Part shown: positions 8,241 through 16,674 of the stretch, in pieces
Layout: each line of letters opens with the position of its first letter
Position numbering within the stretch: the first letter of the stretch is position 1
IMG/VR virus record: IMGVR_UViG_3300022916_000010
Coordinates: 18,208-82,207 of that record
Length of the DNA: 64,000 nucleotides
Source: a virus
Reading direction: 5' to 3' (one strand)
Notes under the pieces: model-generated
Seen by the model: only the letters and a program-made list of their open reading frames with translations
Databases searched by the model: none
Told to the model about the DNA's origin: nothing
Program-made: the position numbers and the translations under genes

Positions 8241-9088
8241 TGGAACTAGAAGACTTAAAGAATATTTTAGAACAGAATAGATACGTAGACCATCCTGATT
8301 TTGAGGATTCTACAATTTCTGAACGCATTGAGAACCAAGACCTTCCAGAGGATGTGGATGTATCTTGGTTTTTCAATTGTGATCTTCCTGTTAGAACGTC
8401 TAAAAATATTGTTGTATTAAGTCGGGAAGAAGAACGGAATGTATTTTTGCGTTATAATTTAGCGCGAAAAAGAATTTCTCAGGTAAAAGAGTCATATCCT
8501 GATGGACTCACGGATACAGCTAAACAAGAGATAATGCATTGGTATAAAGTTGTATTAGCAATGCAAAAGAAGTTAGTAGAATATAATCTAGCACTAGTCA
8601 TAAATACAACAAAGAGATTTTTGAAGAGTGGTTTAGATTATGAAGATATGGTATCTGTCGGTAATGAAGCATTACTGAGAGCTATTAAGACATTCGATAT
8701 TTCTAGAGGCAATAAGTTTTCGACTTATGCAACTTGGTCTATTATAAAAACTTTTGCCGGAGAAATTAAGAAGAAACAAGAGAGAGAAGAAAAGTTCCCT
8801 GTCTCTTATGACACTGAAGATGGAGAAGATGTAGAAGATCTATCCACCGATTATAGTAAGTTAATAGATGTTATTAGAACAGCATTAAAAGATAATTCTG
8901 CTGGACTAACTTACCAAGAAAGAGTCGCTGTTGAAATGAGATACTTTTTTGATGGAAAGAAACCCACTTATTCTGATGTTGGTAAAGAGCTTGGAGTAAG
9001 CAGGCCGTGGGCTAAACACCATGAGGAAAACGGTTTACGTAAATTGAAAAAATTCCTCGAAAAAACAGATTATTGTGTTGCATTTTAG
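8240..9088 (+). CDS. Sigma-70 family RNA polymerase sigma factor
   Basis: 282 residues. Region 2 is clear around residues 115-175: L-D-Y-E-D-M-V-S-V-G-N-E-A-L-L-R-A-I, then F-S-T-Y-A-T-W-S-I (the region 2.3-2.4 core). A region-4-like helix-turn-helix follows near the C-terminus (T-Y-S-D-V-G-K-E-L-G-V-S-R-P-W-A). It would redirect host core RNA polymerase to phage promoters. Region 1.1 is replaced by an acidic N-terminus. The gene is translationally coupled to the RNA ligase. Confidence 0.9.
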   Translation: MELEDLKNILEQNRYVDHPDFEDSTISERIENQDLPEDVDVSWFFNCDLPVRTSKNIVVLSREEERNVFLRYNLARKRISQVKESYPDGLTDTAKQEIMHWYKVVLAMQKKLVEYNLALVINTTKRFLKSGLDYEDMVSVGNEALLRAIKTFDISRGNKFSTYATWSIIKTFAGEIKKKQEREEKFPVSYDTEDGEDVEDLSTDYSKLIDVIRTALKDNSAGLTYQERVAVEMRYFFDGKKPTYSDVGKELGVSRPWAKHHEENGLRKLKKFLEKTDYCVAF

Positions 9089-9105
9089 CGATTTTATGCT
9101 AGAAT
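9078..9105 (+). promoter_or_regulatory. Sigma-70-like promoter for the AT-hook gene
   Basis: TTGCAT at 9078, a 16-bp spacer and an extended -10 (TGC then TAGAAT at 9100-9105). The -10 region ATGCTAGAATATAGTA nearly repeats ATGCTATAATATAGTA at 14415, so these look like two copies of one promoter class. Confidence 0.65.
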
Positions 9106-9146
9106 ATAGTAGAAAGCAAATTTAAACTTTTTAAGGAGATGTAGCA

Positions 9147-9611
9147 ATGGCTGAACTGATTTATGTTGATGCAGAAGGAAACGAACTGAGTCGTAAGGTC
9201 AAGGGTAAGGGTCGTCCCCCGCGTGGCGCCGTGAAGCAAGACAATGGCGATTTTATTGTTAGCCCCGTTGCTGACGCTGTTCGCTTTACCCCTGAGTATA
9301 TTACCTTTGGGCCTGATGGCGAAATCGCTGTCGAGTTGAAGGATGCCGATGGGAATTTGGTTTCCCGTTTGGCAAAGGGCCGAGGTCGGCCAAAGCCTGG
9401 TTTTACCAAGCTGACTGAAGGCGAATACGCTGGTCATTGGACTAAGGTTTTTGATGCAGATGGTAATGCTGTAGATGAAACTGTAGTTGCTACGGTTGTC
9501 GAAGATTCGGAAGCCGAATCGGAAGCAGAAGCCGGTGATGAACCAGAAAACGAAGTTACAGTAACAGTCACCGAAACTGATACTGTAACTGACCCCGCCG
9601 CGACTGTGTAA
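9147..9611 (+). CDS. AT-hook DNA-binding protein
   Basis: 154 residues with two G-R-P cores in basic contexts: K-G-K-G-R-P-P-R-G near residue 22 and K-G-R-G-R-P-K-P-G near residue 83. The tail is acidic, Glu/Thr/Val-rich and low-complexity. The AT-hook binds the minor groove of AT-rich DNA, which suits this genome. It has its own promoter, an AAGGAG site and C/G-ending codons, all pointing to strong expression. Probably a phage nucleoid or transcription-associated protein. Confidence 0.75.
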   Translation: MAELIYVDAEGNELSRKVKGKGRPPRGAVKQDNGDFIVSPVADAVRFTPEYITFGPDGEIAVELKDADGNLVSRLAKGRGRPKPGFTKLTEGEYAGHWTKVFDADGNAVDETVVATVVEDSEAESEAEAGDEPENEVTVTVTETDTVTDPAATV

Positions 9612-9633
9612 GTAACAAACATCGTTACTGAAG

Positions 9634-9673
9634 CATGAGACTGACCTGGGTGATCATCCCAGGTTCTCTCATG
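9634..9673 (+). terminator. Stem-loop after the AT-hook gene
   Basis: CATGAGA pairs with TCTCATG and, inside it, ACCTGGG pairs with CCCAGGT around a GTGATCAT-type loop. No long T-run follows, so it may protect the mRNA 3' end or terminate weakly. Confidence 0.5.
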
Positions 9674-9698
9674 TACTTATAAGAAAAGGAGATTTAAA

Positions 9699-10322
9699 AT
9701 GAAGAAGTTATTTTTAGCGATTTTATTTATTGCTATCACTACGAGTACTGTTGTTGCAGAGACCCCGACAACAAAGCCTGCACCTGCGGCTCCTACTGCG
9801 GATACTTATCAGCATCTTGGTTTGATGCTTGCTAATATCCAGCTAAAGAATTCCATGAAGCAGGCCGAAAAAGAATATCAAGCAAAGGTATTGCAGGCTA
9901 AGAAGGATTATGTTAAACAACTTCATGGAGAATTGAAGAAGTCTGTTGACAAGGGTGATGCAACGTTGTCTAAGATTCTTGTTCTTAGAATGGCCGAGGT
10001 TAACAAAGAAATTGAAGCTGCAACGCCGGCCGCAACACCTAAGATTAAGCCGGTCCCTGTTCTGCCTCCGACAAGTGTAGCTCATAAGTGGGAAGGCGTT
10101 TATAAGTTCACTTATGGAACAATTGAGATTCAACCCGATGGTAAAAGTATTTTGAACGGTATTCATAAGGGAACTGGCGTTAGTGTAAAGCTTGATAGAG
10201 CCTTGTTAATCACTTGGAATGCGGGAAATAAACGAGCATCGAACGAGATCTTCATTTTGAAGGATGGAGTGTATCGTTCTTTCCACAGTCATAAGGTAGT
10301 TTCTGCAACTAAAACTAAGTAA
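9699..10322 (+). CDS. Secreted or periplasmic protein with signal peptide
   Basis: 207 residues. The signal peptide is M-K-K-L-F-L-A-I-L-F-I-A-I-T with a likely A-E cleavage near residue 20. Then come a Pro/Ala linker, a Lys/Glu coiled coil (residues 45-105), a second Pro linker and a small beta domain. AAAGGAG precedes the ATG. It shares this signal/coiled-coil/beta layout with the protein at 19226. Role unknown. Confidence 0.8.
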   Translation: MKKLFLAILFIAITTSTVVAETPTTKPAPAAPTADTYQHLGLMLANIQLKNSMKQAEKEYQAKVLQAKKDYVKQLHGELKKSVDKGDATLSKILVLRMAEVNKEIEAATPAATPKIKPVPVLPPTSVAHKWEGVYKFTYGTIEIQPDGKSILNGIHKGTGVSVKLDRALLITWNAGNKRASNEIFILKDGVYRSFHSHKVVSATKTK

Positions 10323-10333
10323 AGGATAATAAA

Positions 10334-11461
10334 ATGGCATTTTTCGGAGTAACAATTGAGACTATAGAGAAAGTATATCCGCATCCTAATGCAGATAGAC
10401 TTGAACTGGCTAAACTGGATGGTATGGAATTTCAATTTGTTATTCCTAAAGGTGTTTATACTTCCGGTGAAGAGGTTATCTACTTCCCTATCGATTCTCT
10501 GCTTCCTGATTGGGTTTCTGAGAAGATGGGATTACTGGGAAAATTATCCGGCAGTAAGAAAAACCGTGTCAAAACTGTCCGTCTAAGGGATGAGATTAGT
10601 CAAGGCATTGTAGGTAAGCTGGATATGCTGGGCGAGGATGTTGAGAAGCCTGATCCTACCGAGATTGATGAGCCTTTTACCACCGAACAGTTAACTCAGT
10701 ATTTTGGAGTAGAGAAATATGAGCCACCTGTTCAGTTTAGCATGATGGGGGGGAATCAGACTAAACTTACTACTTTACCTGAAGATCTTACTATCTATGA
10801 TATTGAAGGTGCAGAAAGGTATAAGCATCTAGTGGAAGCACTAATGACTAGACCTTGCTGGATTTCTGAGAAAGTAGAAGGGTCTAATTTCTCTGTCACT
10901 ATTGGAGTTGATAGAACTGAGTACGTTAACTCTCGTAGACATACTATTGAAACTGAGGATAAGTCTACTAATCCTTGGTGGCAAGTAGCTATTAGAGAAG
11001 GTATTTTGGATTTTGCTAATGCAATTGCCGATGAACATCCAGGCAAAAGCGTTACTGTTTATGGAGAGATGCTTGGTCCGAAAGTCCAAAAAAATATCTA
11101 TAAATTCCCAGAGAATACGGTGAGACTGTTTGACCTTAAAATCAATGGTCTTTGGGTTAATACACCGATCTTTATTGATTACATTAATAAGGTGTTTGGC
11201 AAGAAGGCAGGATTGATACTTGTTCCTACTCTTGGCTATAATATAACATTAGAAGATTGGTTGCTGTCTAAGAATCCTCACGAGACTGATCTGTTCCCGA
11301 AGGGTGTAACGATACAGCAAGCCTCTAATGGGTATTCTATGCTTTATCCGGATGTTCGCAGAGAAGGCATTGTTATCAAGCCACTGGAAGAAGAGTATAT
11401 TAAGGGGCGTCGTTTAATCATCAAGCAGCGTAGTCCTATCTACCTTGCTGATGAGAGATAA
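10334..11461 (+). CDS. RNA ligase, DraRnl (Rnl5)-like
   Basis: 375 residues. An N-terminal OB-fold-like module (V-Y-P-H-P-N-A-D-R-L-E near residue 15, as in tRNA-binding folds) precedes a ligase domain with motif I E-K-V-E-G-S-N (Lys about 180), Y-G-E-M-L-G (motif III-like), E-G-I-V-I-K-P (motif IV) and L-I-I-K (motif V). This order is characteristic of the Deinococcus DRB0094 family, which seals nicks with 3'-OH RNA ends. It is the second RNA ligase in 3 kb, followed closely by a metallophosphoesterase. Confidence 0.85.
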   Translation: MAFFGVTIETIEKVYPHPNADRLELAKLDGMEFQFVIPKGVYTSGEEVIYFPIDSLLPDWVSEKMGLLGKLSGSKKNRVKTVRLRDEISQGIVGKLDMLGEDVEKPDPTEIDEPFTTEQLTQYFGVEKYEPPVQFSMMGGNQTKLTTLPEDLTIYDIEGAERYKHLVEALMTRPCWISEKVEGSNFSVTIGVDRTEYVNSRRHTIETEDKSTNPWWQVAIREGILDFANAIADEHPGKSVTVYGEMLGPKVQKNIYKFPENTVRLFDLKINGLWVNTPIFIDYINKVFGKKAGLILVPTLGYNITLEDWLLSKNPHETDLFPKGVTIQQASNGYSMLYPDVRREGIVIKPLEEEYIKGRRLIIKQRSPIYLADER

Positions 11462-11469
11462 GTAAATAT

Positions 11470-12123
11470 ATGATAATTGCATGTATATCTGATATGCATG
11501 GACAGATGGATGAGGTACAGGTCCCTGAATGTGACTTGTTAATCATTGCGGGAGATATCTGCCCTACTACGAATCACGAAGCAGCGTGGCAAGCCAACTG
11601 GTTGAAAGATCATTTCGCCAGTTGGCTTTCTTCTGTGCCTGCTAAAAATATAGTAGGGATTGCAGGTAACCACGATTTTGTTTTCCAGTATGCAAAAAAA
11701 TGGACTATTGAGCTTTCGTGGCACTATCTTTATAATGATAGTGTAGAGATTGATGGAATTAAAATATGGGGAAGTCCCTGGAGTCCACATTTTGGGTATA
11801 ATTGGGCATTTAATTTTCCCACAGGTAATGCTGGTAAAACTAGAGCAGCACTTTTATATCAAACTATTCCACTAGACACTGATATTGTAATTACTCATGG
11901 CCCACCAAAAGGATATGGAGATTATGTACATTGGGATGGATCGTTGGCTGGTTGTCCTATACTTTTGAGTAGAATGTATGAAATACAGCCAAAGCTACAT
12001 GTATTTGGACATATACATGGGGGAACTGGTGTTTATCAATCTGCCGATATAAAATTTATAAATGCTAGTGTGTTATCTGAAAATTATGAGTTGACTAAAA
12101 ATCCGATAATGACTGTGTTATGA
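11470..12123 (+). CDS. Calcineurin-like metallophosphoesterase
   Basis: 217 residues with the metal-binding series S-D-M-H-G (residues 7-11), A-G-D-I-C, G-N-H-D, T-H-G-P-P and G-H-I-H-G. The family hydrolyses phosphomono- or diesters. Placement eight bases after an RNA ligase suggests, but does not prove, healing of 2',3'-cyclic or 3'-phosphate RNA ends. Its TGA overlaps the next ATG. Confidence 0.85.
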   Translation: MIIACISDMHGQMDEVQVPECDLLIIAGDICPTTNHEAAWQANWLKDHFASWLSSVPAKNIVGIAGNHDFVFQYAKKWTIELSWHYLYNDSVEIDGIKIWGSPWSPHFGYNWAFNFPTGNAGKTRAALLYQTIPLDTDIVITHGPPKGYGDYVHWDGSLAGCPILLSRMYEIQPKLHVFGHIHGGTGVYQSADIKFINASVLSENYELTKNPIMTVL

Positions 12124-13211
12124 TCCCTATCAACTATATATGTTTTTTATCTGCTACAGGCTTTGCTACAGCAGCAAAAAATAATATACAAGCACTTCAT
12201 GAAGCTGGTTATGATGTTAATATAACTGCGTTAGACTTAGGTTCTCATAAAAAAATAAATAGTGACCTGCATGATTTCTATAAATCACTAATTAAAAAAA
12301 GTGTAAAAAATCCGAGTATTGCTCTTTATCATTGTATCCCTCAAATGCAGAGAAGAGTTAGAAGTGTAGGTAGGACAATAGGTTATGCGACTTTTGAAAC
12401 TACAAGTCCTCCGGATAATTGGAGTATTTACTTAAATCGCAATGATGCTATTATAACACCGAGCATGTTTAATTATAGAGAGTTTAAAAAACTAAAGCTC
12501 ACAACTCCTATTTTTTATATACCTCACTGTATAAACTTTAATGTTTTTACACCTGAAGTTTTAAAATTAGTTGTACATAAAACTAGTTTTAATTTTCTGT
12601 TCATGGGAACATGGAAGCAAAGAAAAAATTATGAGAAATTGATAACAGCTTTCTTAGAAGAATTCTCAAAACAAGATGATGTTTCTCTCACTATCAAAAC
12701 TACAAATACAACCAGAGTACAAGTCGAAAATACTATAAAAAGAATAAAAAGATCTATAAAAAAGATTGGAGAATTTCCTGAAATTATTATAGATGTTTCG
12801 ACTATAAATGATGATGACGTAGCGAGTTATATAAAATCTTTTGATTGTTATATTTCTGCAAGTTTAGGAGAAGGTTTTGGATTACCTGCATTACAGGCAA
12901 TGGCCTTAAAAGTCCCTACGATTGTCCCAGATCATTCTGGTTGTGTTGAGTATGGTAATACGGATACTTCATTATTATTGGTCCCTGAAGGCTATAATAA
13001 AATACCATGTCTAGACAACATCTTCCAATTTAAAAATGCTCTCTGGCCCTATATCTCTGTGTCTCAAATCAGAGAAAGGATGAGATATGCTTTTTCTCAT
13101 AGAGAAGAGATGACTGTAAAGGCTGATGCTGCATACACTTACGTGAAACAAAGATTCAGTTATCCGGTAGTAGTTAAGAAGTTAGCAGAAGTTTTGTACT
13201 GTACCATATAA
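12120..13211 (+). CDS. GT4-type glycosyltransferase
   Basis: 363 residues of GT-B fold. The C-terminal half has F-L-F-M-G-T-W-K-Q-R-K-N-Y and E-G-F-G-L-P-A-L-Q-A-M-A, the nucleotide-sugar-binding E-x7-E region of family GT4, then D-H-S-G-C-V-E-Y-G. It could modify phage DNA, virion proteins or host surface glycans. Overlaps the phosphoesterase stop by four bases. Confidence 0.85.
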   Translation: MIPINYICFLSATGFATAAKNNIQALHEAGYDVNITALDLGSHKKINSDLHDFYKSLIKKSVKNPSIALYHCIPQMQRRVRSVGRTIGYATFETTSPPDNWSIYLNRNDAIITPSMFNYREFKKLKLTTPIFYIPHCINFNVFTPEVLKLVVHKTSFNFLFMGTWKQRKNYEKLITAFLEEFSKQDDVSLTIKTTNTTRVQVENTIKRIKRSIKKIGEFPEIIIDVSTINDDDVASYIKSFDCYISASLGEGFGLPALQAMALKVPTIVPDHSGCVEYGNTDTSLLLVPEGYNKIPCLDNIFQFKNALWPYISVSQIRERMRYAFSHREEMTVKADAAYTYVKQRFSYPVVVKKLAEVLYCTI

Positions 13212-13594
13212 AAGTATATTAACTTCGTTATAATTTATAGATTAGTAGCAGTTAAATAAGTGCAAAAATGATTTTGTAACTACTTATTCTATAACGGTTT
13301 ATAATTCTAAGTAAATAAAATTTTGCGAAAGAGATGTTATACAATCAATATATTAAGTCTTAACATAAAAAACAGCTTTAGGACTTAGCATTCATAACTT
13401 GTTATCATAACTGTAGTTACAAGATAATTAGAGTTATGACAATAAGAAGTAAGTTAATTTTATTAAATCTAGTACAGTGCAATTAATAACTTCCCCTAGT
13501 CAAAATGTAATTTCTCCCTGAAAATGGGAGCGAAAAAGTGTGGGGGAGTCGTCAGTAAACTTCGGCGTAAACTCTTTTATTGAAAGGCTTTAGT
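13212..13594 (+). other. Gene-free AT-rich gap with an inverted repeat
   Basis: No credible gene. The arms 13398-13412 (CTTGTTATCATAACT) and 13432-13446 (AGTTATGACAATAAG) are complementary at 13 of 15 positions. TTGTAACTAC and GTAGTTACAA fragments also pair across the gap. A TCCCTGAAAATGGGAG hairpin lies near 13515. Possibly a regulatory or replication element. Confidence 0.5.
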
Positions 13595-14395
13595 ATGTAT
13601 TCGATTGCGAATCCGCGAGTAAAACTTACGCAGGGTGTTGTTTTGTATCGGGGTCCTAGCCTTATCGATAATAAAGAGATTGTTGTTATTAGTACTGGTT
13701 TTAATGGTAGCGACAATGAAAAGACTGGCGACGAAATTCAGACTTGGATATTGCCGGCTCGAAAAAGCCCCCTTGATGCATATATGAAGGGTCAGGACTG
13801 TTCTGTCTGTGGCGATTGTAAACATAGTTCTGTTGCAAATGGCGGTTGGGGAACATGTTATACCAGGGCTTTCCATGCTCCGAATAATATTTGGAATGCT
13901 TGGAAAAATCGCAAGTATGAATTTCCTAACACTGTTAATGTCCGTCTGTTCCATGAAAGTGTGGTCAGAATGGGTTCTTACGGTGATCCTTCCGCAGTTC
14001 CTATGGAAGTATGGGAAGCCATTACTAGGAACGCAGCAGGCTGGACTGGCTACACTCATCATTGGGCAAAGAGCTTTTGTGACGCAGACTTAAAGCGGTT
14101 TTGTATGGCGTCAGTTGATACTTTGGCTGAATATCATCGTGCGAAAGCTAGGGGTTGGCGTTGTTTCCGCATTCGTTTGGATAAAGATGATCCACTACAA
14201 AAGAATGAAATAGTTTGTCCTGCGTCAGTAGAGGGCGGCAGGAAGACGATTTGCGAGAAATGTAAACTCTGTAGCGGCGATTCTAATGCGTCTGACAAAG
14301 ACGTTGCGATTGTTGCTCATGGTCTGGACTGGAAGGTAAAAAGGTTCCGCAAAAGCATTAAAATGAAGATTGCCAAAAAGAAAGTGATTTGGTAA
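13595..14395 (+). CDS. Cys-rich phage protein of unknown function
   Basis: 266 residues from the ATG with GAAAGG upstream. C-S-V-C-G-D-C-K-H near residue 65 and W-G-T-C-Y-T shortly after, then C-x2-C-x2-C (C-E-K-C-K-L-C) near residue 225, suggest metal binding. The body resembles uncharacterised phage proteins with G-S-Y-G-D-P and a D-P-L sequence. A role in replication is possible, but I cannot support one. Confidence 0.75.
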   Translation: MYSIANPRVKLTQGVVLYRGPSLIDNKEIVVISTGFNGSDNEKTGDEIQTWILPARKSPLDAYMKGQDCSVCGDCKHSSVANGGWGTCYTRAFHAPNNIWNAWKNRKYEFPNTVNVRLFHESVVRMGSYGDPSAVPMEVWEAITRNAAGWTGYTHHWAKSFCDADLKRFCMASVDTLAEYHRAKARGWRCFRIRLDKDDPLQKNEIVCPASVEGGRKTICEKCKLCSGDSNASDKDVAIVAHGLDWKVKRFRKSIKMKIAKKKVIW

Positions 14396-14424
14396 TTGAT
14401 TTTTCGGTGTTTCGATGCTATAAT
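14396..14424 (+). promoter_or_regulatory. Sigma-70-like promoter
   Basis: TTGATT at 14396, a 17-bp spacer and an extended -10 (TGC-TATAAT at 14419-14424). Same ATGCTA(T/G)AATATAGTA core as the promoter at 9078. Confidence 0.65.
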
Positions 14425-14458
14425 ATAGTAACAGCAGACACTGGGTGGAAAATAAGAT

Positions 14459-14486
14459 AAAGCCTTCTTTCGGGAAGGCTTTTTTC
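14459..14486 (+). terminator. Intrinsic terminator close downstream of a promoter
   Basis: AGCCTTC (14461-14467) pairs with GAAGGCT (14474-14480) across TTTCGG, followed by TTTTTTC. It lies about 35 bases after the likely transcription start and before the gene at 14504. It could be an attenuator or define a short RNA. Confidence 0.75.
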
Positions 14487-14503
14487 TTTATAAGGAGGTA
14501 ATT

Positions 14504-14746
14504 ATGTTTATAGCAATTCTTGCAATTTGTGTGGTATCTGTTTTATTGTCGTTTTTTATTACTATGGTTTTGTTCTGTTTGGTTCAAATTTTTTCGCAAA
14601 AAAATATCATTAATGATGCATGTACTGAATGTAGAGGTTTTTGTCAAGTAAGTATCGGGTCGCCGTATGGAAGTACGTGTTTTGATAATGATTGTTTTGA
14701 AATTTGTCCAAAATGTAAAGGTTCTGGGAAAAATATTAATAACTAA
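14504..14746 (+). CDS. Membrane protein with zinc-finger-like Cys motif
   Basis: 80 residues: one long membrane helix (residues 3-30), then C-T-E-C-R-G-F-C and C-P-K-C-K-G-S-G, a DnaJ-type C-x2-C-x-G-x-G pair. AAGGAGG site before the ATG. Confidence 0.75.
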   Translation: MFIAILAICVVSVLLSFFITMVLFCLVQIFSQKNIINDACTECRGFCQVSIGSPYGSTCFDNDCFEICPKCKGSGKNINN

Positions 14747-14811
14747 AATTTCTCCCTGATTACTGCATCACTTTTTCTTTTTGCAGATGAACTACATTTA
14801 AGGAGTAAAAA

Positions 14812-15000
14812 ATGGCTGCTGCATTAAAGTGCGATAAATGTGGGATTCTGTAAACTGCGAATTCTGATCGTGGTGCTGGAACAGTTCAATACAAAAATAA
14901 TATACAGATCAATGGTCATGATGGGGCAACCTGTAAAGACTTGTGTAGTCATTGTTTTAATCAGTTTACGGCAGAATTACGTAATTTTATGAGTAGTTAG
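14812..15000 (+). pseudogene. Zinc-ribbon gene with in-frame TAA at codon 14
   Basis: A strong AAGGAG site precedes ATG. The peptide begins M-A-A-A-L-K-C-D-K-C-G-I-L, then TAA. The same frame continues for 48 codons with C-K-D-L-C-S-H-C and ends at TAG (14998-15000). The Cys pairs on both sides of the stop make one zinc ribbon, so this is an inactivated gene or a readthrough case. Confidence 0.65.
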
Positions 15001-15013
15001 AAGGAGAAGAAAA

Positions 15014-15490
15014 ATGTTAGGATTTATTTTATTTTGTGCGTTGAGCGTTGTGTTTTTGGCAATTGCCATTAAGATTCTTTGTAAGGAATGCAAATATTCT
15101 AATTATGTTGGAGAATGGATTGGCGGGATGTTGCTGGTAGTTATGACATACTCAATTTTTGTTTTTTTGATTGGCATTACTCTATCTGCTACGACTGGAT
15201 TTATTCCAGTCGAAGAAGGTCATGCCGATGTTTATGTCGGAAGCGTTGAATATGGGGGAATTTGGTGGAAAGACTATCAAGCTGATGTTTTTTGCGGAGA
15301 AGTGAAAAACAACAGCAAATTTACAGTAACAACTCACCGGCATGATCTGGGCAAAGAATTGTTTGGATATGCTGGTAAGAAGGTTCGGATTACATATCGT
15401 AAATGGTTAGGCGTTTGCCCGGTTTGGCTTGGCAGCACCGACAAGGAACTTATGAAGATCGAAGTCCTCGAAGATGAAAAGGATAAGTAA
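15014..15490 (+). CDS. Membrane protein, DUF3592-like layout
   Basis: 158 residues: two membrane segments (residues 3-22 and 38-62), then a beta-rich domain with D-V-Y-V-G and a Y-R-K-W-L segment before a charged tail. AAGGAG site. Function unknown. Confidence 0.75.
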   Translation: MLGFILFCALSVVFLAIAIKILCKECKYSNYVGEWIGGMLLVVMTYSIFVFLIGITLSATTGFIPVEEGHADVYVGSVEYGGIWWKDYQADVFCGEVKNNSKFTVTTHRHDLGKELFGYAGKKVRITYRKWLGVCPVWLGSTDKELMKIEVLEDEKDK

Positions 15491-15491
15491 G

Positions 15492-15761
15492 ATGGCAAGG
15501 TATACTAGAGTTACAGTACGACCTTTTAGGGTGTCTAGATATCCCTTTAAGGCAACGGAAATGGTTTTTACCCTGCCTCGTAATGGTGCTGTACAAGCAG
15601 TAGAAATGTTAATGGCTTATATGGATTATGGTAGTAATCAATATGGTATATGTTCAGCCGTAGATGTCTCACAAAGAAAAAGTGGAATTGACGAAGATAT
15701 TGATTGGTCTGGTATTTATGCAGAAGAAATTTCCCCTGAAAAAGAAAGCAGAAAAGGGTAG
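15492..15761 (+). CDS. Small basic hypothetical protein
   Basis: 89 residues. The ATG at 15492 has AAAAGGATAAG upstream. Basic beta-rich N-terminus, Met-rich middle. Directly upstream of the truncated PARP-start copy. Confidence 0.65.
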   Translation: MARYTRVTVRPFRVSRYPFKATEMVFTLPRNGAVQAVEMLMAYMDYGSNQYGICSAVDVSQRKSGIDEDIDWSGIYAEEISPEKESRKG

Positions 15762-15779
15762 AGGCAGGAGAGAATAACA

Positions 15780-15860
15780 ATGCCAAATGTAGTTGAAACA
15801 AAAAAATGGGTCATGTCAAATATTGGCAACAATAACAATAAAGTAAACAGAGGATTTTGA
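15780..15860 (+). pseudogene. Truncated copy of the PARP gene start
   Basis: 26 codons: M-P-N-V-V-E-T-K-K-W-V-M-S-N-I then an Asn run and TGA. The first nine residues equal the start of the PARP-like protein at 16652, but nearly every codon differs synonymously. It carries an AGGAG site. The GIY-YIG gene lies between the two copies, so this looks like the 5' remnant of a gene split by homing endonuclease insertion. Confidence 0.7.
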
Positions 15861-15893
15861 TAAACTTTCACGAATTTAAATGTGGAGGTTTAT
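15860..15893 (+). promoter_or_regulatory. Hairpin sequestering the GIY-YIG gene's ribosome binding site
   Basis: ATAAACTTTCAC (15860-15871) pairs with GTGGAGGTTTAT (15882-15893), 12 bp including two G-U, around a 10-nt loop. The 3' arm holds the GGAGG site for the ATG at 15895. The same arrangement occurs at the HNH gene at 28464. Confidence 0.7.
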
Positions 15894-15894
15894 T

Positions 15895-16674
15895 ATGAAA
15901 GAAACTGGTATTTACGGGATAAAATGTTCAGATAATGGCAAAATGTATGTCGGGAGTGCTGTTTGGATCAGCAAACGATGGTCTGGTCATCGTTGCAGAT
16001 TAAATAACAATCAGCATCATAGTCAGCACTTACAAAATTCTTGGAACAAATACGGAGAAAAAAGTTTTATTTTTGGTATAATAGAACTATGTGACAAAAG
16101 TGATTTACTAAAGAGGGAAGAATTTTGGATAGAATATTTTAAAGCATTAGATAGAGAGTTCGGATTTAACGCTTTAAACGCTGACAGAAAAAATATGTCT
16201 GAAGAGACAAAAAAGAAGATTTCAAAATCTTTGAGAGGCACAAAAAGAACAGAAGAAACTAAAGAAAAAATGCGTCAAGCTCAACAAAACAGAAGTAAAG
16301 AATGGCGCAATAAAATTTCTTTAGGTAAGAAAAATAAAAAATTCACAAAAGAACATAAGCAAAAATTGTCTAAAGCAGCAAAGAGACGATGGTTTTCTAT
16401 AAAAAAAGATAAGACTGAAACATCCTCATTATGGTCAGAAGAACACAAAAGAAAAATGAGCCAAGCAAAAATTGGAAAAGTCCCTGTCTGGTCGCTCAAA
16501 AGTGTATTTTGTGTAGAGACTGGTGAAGTCTTTGATGGTATAGTCAAGGCGGCTGAGAGATTAGGGGTAACTGCTTCAGCAATATCAAATAGTATTAGAA
16601 GAAAAAGAAAATGTAAAAATTACACTTTCTGTTTTATAGAGGAAATTACAAATGCCCAACGTGGTAGAAACTAA
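15895..16674 (+). CDS. GIY-YIG homing endonuclease
   Basis: 259 residues. N-terminal G-I-Y-G-I-K-C then M-Y-V-G-S-A-V is the GIY-YIG signature, with R-W-S-G-H-R, N-S-W-N-K-Y-G and E-x2-W-I-E-Y completing the nuclease domain (residues 1-90). The rest has Lys-rich NUMOD-like repeats (S-E-E-T-K-K-K-I-S-K) and a C-terminal helix-turn-helix (A-A-E-R-L-G-V-T-A-S-A-I-S). It would cut at a homing site, probably in the PARP start. Its end overlaps the PARP start. Confidence 0.88.
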   Translation: MKETGIYGIKCSDNGKMYVGSAVWISKRWSGHRCRLNNNQHHSQHLQNSWNKYGEKSFIFGIIELCDKSDLLKREEFWIEYFKALDREFGFNALNADRKNMSEETKKKISKSLRGTKRTEETKEKMRQAQQNRSKEWRNKISLGKKNKKFTKEHKQKLSKAAKRRWFSIKKDKTETSSLWSEEHKRKMSQAKIGKVPVWSLKSVFCVETGEVFDGIVKAAERLGVTASAISNSIRRKRKCKNYTFCFIEEITNAQRGRN

